Below are positions 60,700 to 64,000 of a DNA stretch of 64,000 nt, one piece after another. The notes under the pieces were generated by a model. It saw only the letters and a program-made list of their open reading frames with translations, had not been told where the DNA came from and did no database searches. Source of the DNA: Pseudoxanthomonas sp. Its GTDB lineage: Bacteria > Pseudomonadota > Gammaproteobacteria > Xanthomonadales > Xanthomonadaceae. Every line of letters starts with the position of its first letter. The first letter of the stretch is position 1. The position numbers were made by a program, and so were the translations under genes. The stretch covers positions 1 through 64,000 of the forward strand of contig NZ_JANJUE010000163.1 in assembly GCF_024710765.1 (NCBI RefSeq), written 5' to 3'.

Positions 60700-61623
60700 A
60701 TGCAGCTCGACTACGGCATCGACATCGGCGGCACCAAGATCGAACTGATCGCCTGCGACGCGACGCTCGAGGTGCGGCATCGCCAGCGCATCGATACGCC
60801 GCACGACTACGCGGCCTTTCTCGACGCGATCATCGGCCTGATCCGCGGGACCGACGCCCTGCTCGGCCAGCCCGCCCGCGCGGTGGGCATCGGCCTGCCC
60901 GGCGTCGTCGATCGCGCCACCGGCCTGCAGCTCAGCGCCAACGTGCCGGCGCTGACCGGACGCACCGTCGGCCGCGATCTGCGGGAACGGCTGGGCCGGC
61001 CCCTGCGTTTCGGCAACGACCTGCAATGCTTCGCGTTGTCGGAAGCGCACGGCGGCGCGGCCGACGGCCAGCCGAGCATGTTCGGCGCCATCCTCGGCAC
61101 CGGCGCGGGCGGCGGCTATTGCGTCGAAGGCCGGCTGGTGAGCGGCTACAACGGCATCGCCGGTGAATGGGGCCATTGGAGCGTCGCCGCGCACCTGCTG
61201 GCGAAGCACGGACTGCCGGTGATCGATTGCGCCTGTGGCCTGCGCGGCTGCGTGGAGCGCTACGTCTCCGGTGGCGGGCTGGCGATGATCCACCGCCATC
61301 TCGGCGGCGCCGACATCGATGCCGCGTCCCTCATCGCGCGCGCCGGCCAGGGCGATGCGCTCGCTATGCAGGCACTCGATGTGCATCGGGATCTGCTTGG
61401 CCACGCGCTGGCCAGCCTGATCCTGGCGGTGGACCCGCACGTGATCGTGCTCGGCGGCGGCCTGTCCAAGGACGAGCGCCTGTACCGCGAACTGCCGGCC
61501 GCCATCTCGGCCCACCTGTTCACCGGCGTGCGGGTGCCGCCGATCCTGCCGCCGGTGTTCGGCGACGCCGGCGGCGCGCGCGGCGCCGCACTGCTGGCGC
61601 GCCAGCACGATCCGATTTCCTGA
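60700..61623 (+). CDS. agaK: ROK-family N-acetylhexosamine kinase, probably AgaK
   Basis: This 307-residue ROK kinase has the ATP-binding phosphate motif YGIDIGGTKIEL and catalytic Asp in RFGNDLQCFALSEA. GTGAGGGYCVEGRLVSGYNGIAGEWGH is the sugar-binding region, and CACGLRGCVERYVSGGGL is the zinc cluster (CxCGxxGC). NagK-like members phosphorylate N-acetylglucosamine, and AgaK phosphorylates N-acetylgalactosamine. The operon neighbours favour GalNAc. It lies 15 bases after agaS and before agaZ. Length is normal for the family. Confidence 0.8.
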   Translation: MQLDYGIDIGGTKIELIACDATLEVRHRQRIDTPHDYAAFLDAIIGLIRGTDALLGQPARAVGIGLPGVVDRATGLQLSANVPALTGRTVGRDLRERLGRPLRFGNDLQCFALSEAHGGAADGQPSMFGAILGTGAGGGYCVEGRLVSGYNGIAGEWGHWSVAAHLLAKHGLPVIDCACGLRGCVERYVSGGGLAMIHRHLGGADIDAASLIARAGQGDALAMQALDVHRDLLGHALASLILAVDPHVIVLGGGLSKDERLYRELPAAISAHLFTGVRVPPILPPVFGDAGGARGAALLARQHDPIS

Positions 61624-61646
61624 TTTCCTTCCCCGGAGGCTGTTCC

Positions 61647-62981
61647 GTGTCCGCTGTCCAATCCCTGATTGCCGCGCATCGCAAAGGCGAGAACGTCGGC
61701 CTGTACAGCATCTGCTCCAGCAACGAGCAGGTGCTGCTGGCATCGATGCAGGTGGCGCGGCGCTACGACACGATGCTGTTGATCGAGGCGACCTCCAACC
61801 AGGTCGATCAGTTCGGCGGCTACACCGGCATGAATCCGGCCCGGTTCCGCGCCTACGTGGAAGCGCTGGCGCGACAGCAGGATTTTCCCGCCGAACGCCT
61901 GATCCTCGGTGGCGACCATCTGGGCCCGAACGCGTGGCAGAAGCTGCCGGCCGAACAGGCGATGGCGCATGCGCGCGATCTGATTGCCGCCTACGTCGCC
62001 GCCGGTTTCCACAAGATCCACCTGGATTGCAGCATGTCCTGCGCCGGTGACCCGCATCCGCTGCCGGACGAGATCGTCGCCGCCCGTTCGGCGGAACTGG
62101 CCCGCATCGCCGAACGCATCGCCGCCGAAGCCGGACTGCCGCCGCCGGTCTACGTGATCGGCACGGAAGTGCCGGTGCCGGGCGGCGAGGCCTCGCTGGA
62201 AAGCGGGGTGGCGGTGACCACGCCGGCGGCCGCGGCGCGCACGCTCGAAATCCACCGCCAGGCCTTCGCCGATCCCGACCTGGCGCCGGCCTGGGAGCGG
62301 GTGATCGCGATGGTGGTGCAGCCGGGCGTGGACTTCGATCACAGCCAGGTGCAGGGCTACGATCCGGCCGCCGCCACCGCGCTGTCGGATTTCGTCCAGA
62401 CCCAGCCGCGCATCGTGTTCGAGGCGCATTCCACCGACTACCAGACCGAGGCGGCGCTGCACGCGCTGGTGCGGGATCACTTCGCCATCCTCAAGGTCGG
62501 CCCGGCCGCCACCTTCGCCTATCGCGAAGCGCTGTTCGCGCTGGCGGCCATCGAGGACGAACTGCTGCCGGACGCCGAACGCTCGCACCTGCCCGACGTG
62601 CTGGACCACTGCATGGTGGAAAATCCGAAGCACTGGCAGAACCACTACAGCGGCGACGATGCCGGGCTGCGCCTGCTGCGCCGCTACGCGCTCAGTGATC
62701 GCTGCCGCTACTACTGGGGCGAACCGGAGGTGCGCGCGGCGGTGGAAAGGCTGATCGCCAACCTGCGCCGACACGTGCCGCCGATGATCCTGCTGAGCCA
62801 GTTCCTGCCCGAGCAGCAGCGCGCGATCGAGACCGGCACCCTCGGCACCGATCCGCTGGCGCTGATCCAGCACCGGATCGCCCTGCGGCTGGACGAGTAC
62901 GCCCGTGCCTGCGCCCGCAACCAGGCCGGTCCGCGCACCGGAAACGAAACTTCCGCAGCCAACGCGCTTTCGGAACGGTAA
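61647..62981 (+). CDS. agaZ: AgaZ/KbaZ (GatZ-like) tagatose-6-phosphate pathway protein
   Basis: This 444-residue protein starts at a GTG preceded by GGAGG (61635-61639), while the longer upstream frame lies inside the kinase gene. Family segments are GLYSICSSNEQVLLASMQVA, LIEATSNQVDQFGGYTGMNPARF, LILGGDHLGPNAWQ, KIHLDCSMSCAGDP, VIGTEVPVPGGEA and EAHSTDYQTE. KbaZ/GatZ are known as chaperone-like subunits of tagatose-bisphosphate aldolase. AgaZ was also reported as a tagatose-6-phosphate kinase in aga regulons, so the exact role is open. The aldolase AgaY/KbaY is not in the window and may follow beyond its end. Confidence 0.85.
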   Translation: MSAVQSLIAAHRKGENVGLYSICSSNEQVLLASMQVARRYDTMLLIEATSNQVDQFGGYTGMNPARFRAYVEALARQQDFPAERLILGGDHLGPNAWQKLPAEQAMAHARDLIAAYVAAGFHKIHLDCSMSCAGDPHPLPDEIVAARSAELARIAERIAAEAGLPPPVYVIGTEVPVPGGEASLESGVAVTTPAAAARTLEIHRQAFADPDLAPAWERVIAMVVQPGVDFDHSQVQGYDPAAATALSDFVQTQPRIVFEAHSTDYQTEAALHALVRDHFAILKVGPAATFAYREALFALAAIEDELLPDAERSHLPDVLDHCMVENPKHWQNHYSGDDAGLRLLRRYALSDRCRYYWGEPEVRAAVERLIANLRRHVPPMILLSQFLPEQQRAIETGTLGTDPLALIQHRIALRLDEYARACARNQAGPRTGNETSAANALSER

Positions 62982-63018
62982 GCTTCCGGTTCCGCTTACG
63001 AACGTCCACAGGTCCGCC

Positions 63019-63795
63019 ATGCGCAACACCCGCCAACGCCGGCAACAGATCCTCCAGCTGCTGGTCCAGCACGGCAACGTGCAGGTCGCGGACCTGGTGG
63101 ATCGCTTCGAGGTGTCGTCGGTGACCATCCGTGCCGACCTCACCCACATCGAATCGCAGGGCCTGGCCACCCGCAACCACGGCGGCGCCACCCTGGTGCG
63201 CACGCCGCCGACCGAGCAGGACATCCACGAGAAGGATGCGCTCAACCATCCGCTGAAGGAGTCCATCGGCACGCATGCCGCGCGCCTGGTCAAACCCGGC
63301 GACAACATCATCATCGACTCCGGCTCGACCACGATGACCCTGGCGCGGCACCTGCGCGACCACCGCGACGTCACCGTGATGACCAACGGGCTGAACATCG
63401 CCTGGGAACTGGCCAACGCGCCGGGCGTGGAACTGCTGCTGACCGGCGGGCTGCTGCGCAAGCAGTCGCTGTCGCTGCACGGCAGCCAGGCCGAGGCCAG
63501 CCTCAACACCTACAGCTTCGACACCGTGTTCCTGGGCGTGGACGGGCTGGATCTGCAGTTCGGGCTGACTACCCACCACGAGGCCGAAGCCAGCCTCAAT
63601 CACCGCATGGTCGAGCGCGCGCGCCGCATCGTGGTGCTGACCGACGCCTCCAAGTTCGGACGGGTCAGCCTGCACCGCATCGCCCGCCTGGATCAGATCC
63701 ACACCATCATCACCGACGACGGCATCAGCAACGACTACCGCGAGGGACTGCAGCGGCTGGGCATCGAAGTGATCATCGCCGAGCCACCACCATGA
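63019..63795 (+). CDS. agaR: DeoR-family repressor of the GalNAc regulon (AgaR)
   Basis: This 258-residue protein has the DeoR helix-turn-helix at the N-terminus (RQQILQLLVQHGNVQVADLVDRFEVSSVTIRADLTHIESQGLATRNHGGATL). A sugar-phosphate-sensing SIS-like domain follows (IIIDSGSTTMTLARHL, VMTNGLNIAWELAN, LTGGLLRKQSLSLHG, DTVFLGVDGLD, VVLTDASKFGR). It most likely binds the TTTCG boxes at 59.3-59.5 kb and is released by a GalNAc or GalN phosphate. It begins 37 bases after agaZ. The intervening GTAAGC...GCTTAC inverted repeat may be a further site. Its end overlaps the next start as ATGA. Confidence 0.86.
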   Translation: MRNTRQRRQQILQLLVQHGNVQVADLVDRFEVSSVTIRADLTHIESQGLATRNHGGATLVRTPPTEQDIHEKDALNHPLKESIGTHAARLVKPGDNIIIDSGSTTMTLARHLRDHRDVTVMTNGLNIAWELANAPGVELLLTGGLLRKQSLSLHGSQAEASLNTYSFDTVFLGVDGLDLQFGLTTHHEAEASLNHRMVERARRIVVLTDASKFGRVSLHRIARLDQIHTIITDDGISNDYREGLQRLGIEVIIAEPPP

Positions 63796-64000
63796 CCGCG
63801 ACACGCACGCTGCAGGGCCGCATCCTCACCGCCGACGGCTGGATGCGCGGAACCATCGGGTTCGACCAGCGCGTGCGTGCGCTCCATCCCGTGGCGGATG
63901 CCGGCAACGATGACCGCGGCATCGATGAGCCACTGATCCTGCCCGGCTTCGTCGACCTGCACGTGCACGGCGGCGACGGCGTCGACATCATGCAGGGTGG
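63792..64000 (+). CDS. agaA: N-acetylgalactosamine-6-phosphate deacetylase (NagA/AgaA family), start only
   Basis: Only the first about 70 residues are in the window, and the gene continues past its end. The start overlaps the agaR stop (ATGA). The N-terminal beta-domain is followed by LILPGFVDLHVHGGDGVDIMQGG, which carries the HxH metal-binding motif of amidohydrolase-superfamily deacetylases. In the aga cluster the likely substrate is GalNAc-6-phosphate, giving galactosamine-6-phosphate for AgaS. A nagA role cannot be excluded from so short a piece. Confidence 0.78.
   Translation, partial: MTATRTLQGRILTADGWMRGTIGFDQRVRALHPVADAGNDDRGIDEPLILPGFVDLHVHGGDGVDIMQG

Overview
The window is GC-rich gammaproteobacterial chromosome, most likely from the Xanthomonadaceae/Lysobacteraceae (Lysobacter, Luteimonas or a relative). 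The indications are the tamA-tamB pair, a bioB-bioF-bioH-bioC order, an S46 dipeptidyl-peptidase, a large TonB receptor beside sugar-catabolic genes, and many ATGA/GTGA overlaps. No rRNA, CRISPR or intact insertion sequence was seen. There is one tRNA gene, tRNA-Arg(CCG).

Layout. 1-8.2 kb: end of glyS, the TamA/TamB outer-membrane translocation pair, a periplasmic SIMPL protein and an AlkZ-like winged-helix protein. 8.3-13.3 kb: S46 peptidase, RlaP-type nucleotidyltransferase, mnmG. 13.3-13.7 kb: a non-coding interval with a sigma-54-type promoter and a strong terminator that bracket a candidate small RNA. 13.7-24.8 kb: a Tyr/Gly-rich lipoprotein, a PLP dehydratase, a YdcF-like protein, two NTF2-fold proteins, palindromic dispersed repeats, the biotin genes, comF, an HdeD-like protein, a secreted RidA protein and ubiA.

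25.0-30.0 kb: an island-like segment of visibly lower GC next to tRNA-Arg. It is bounded by a decayed IS3 transposase and a decayed NAD-kinase-like gene. Between them lies a four-gene minus-strand operon whose stop and start codons overlap: a secreted protein with a HExxHxxGxxD motif, a single-pass membrane protein, a HlyC-fold acyltransferase relative and a large SelO-like (kinase-fold AMP-transferase) relative. The last two resemble in type and pairing the MchD/MceI and MchC/MceJ enzymes that build siderophore-microcins, but no microcin or siderophore gene is present. This is the best candidate here for an undescribed system.

30.3-43.3 kb: a TPR lipoprotein, then a seven-gene plus-strand operon (YjfI, PspA-like, YqiJ-like, flotillin, giant AAA ATPase, an unknown protein, TelA) that looks like a membrane-stress module. 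43.7-50.4 kb: an RND efflux operon with a divergent TetR regulator and an operator inside the promoter spacer. 51.3-64.0 kb: an N-acetylgalactosamine regulon (GH109, TonB receptor, GH31, AgaS, ROK kinase, AgaZ, AgaR, AgaA cut by the window end) with likely AgaR boxes between the divergent GH31 and agaS genes.
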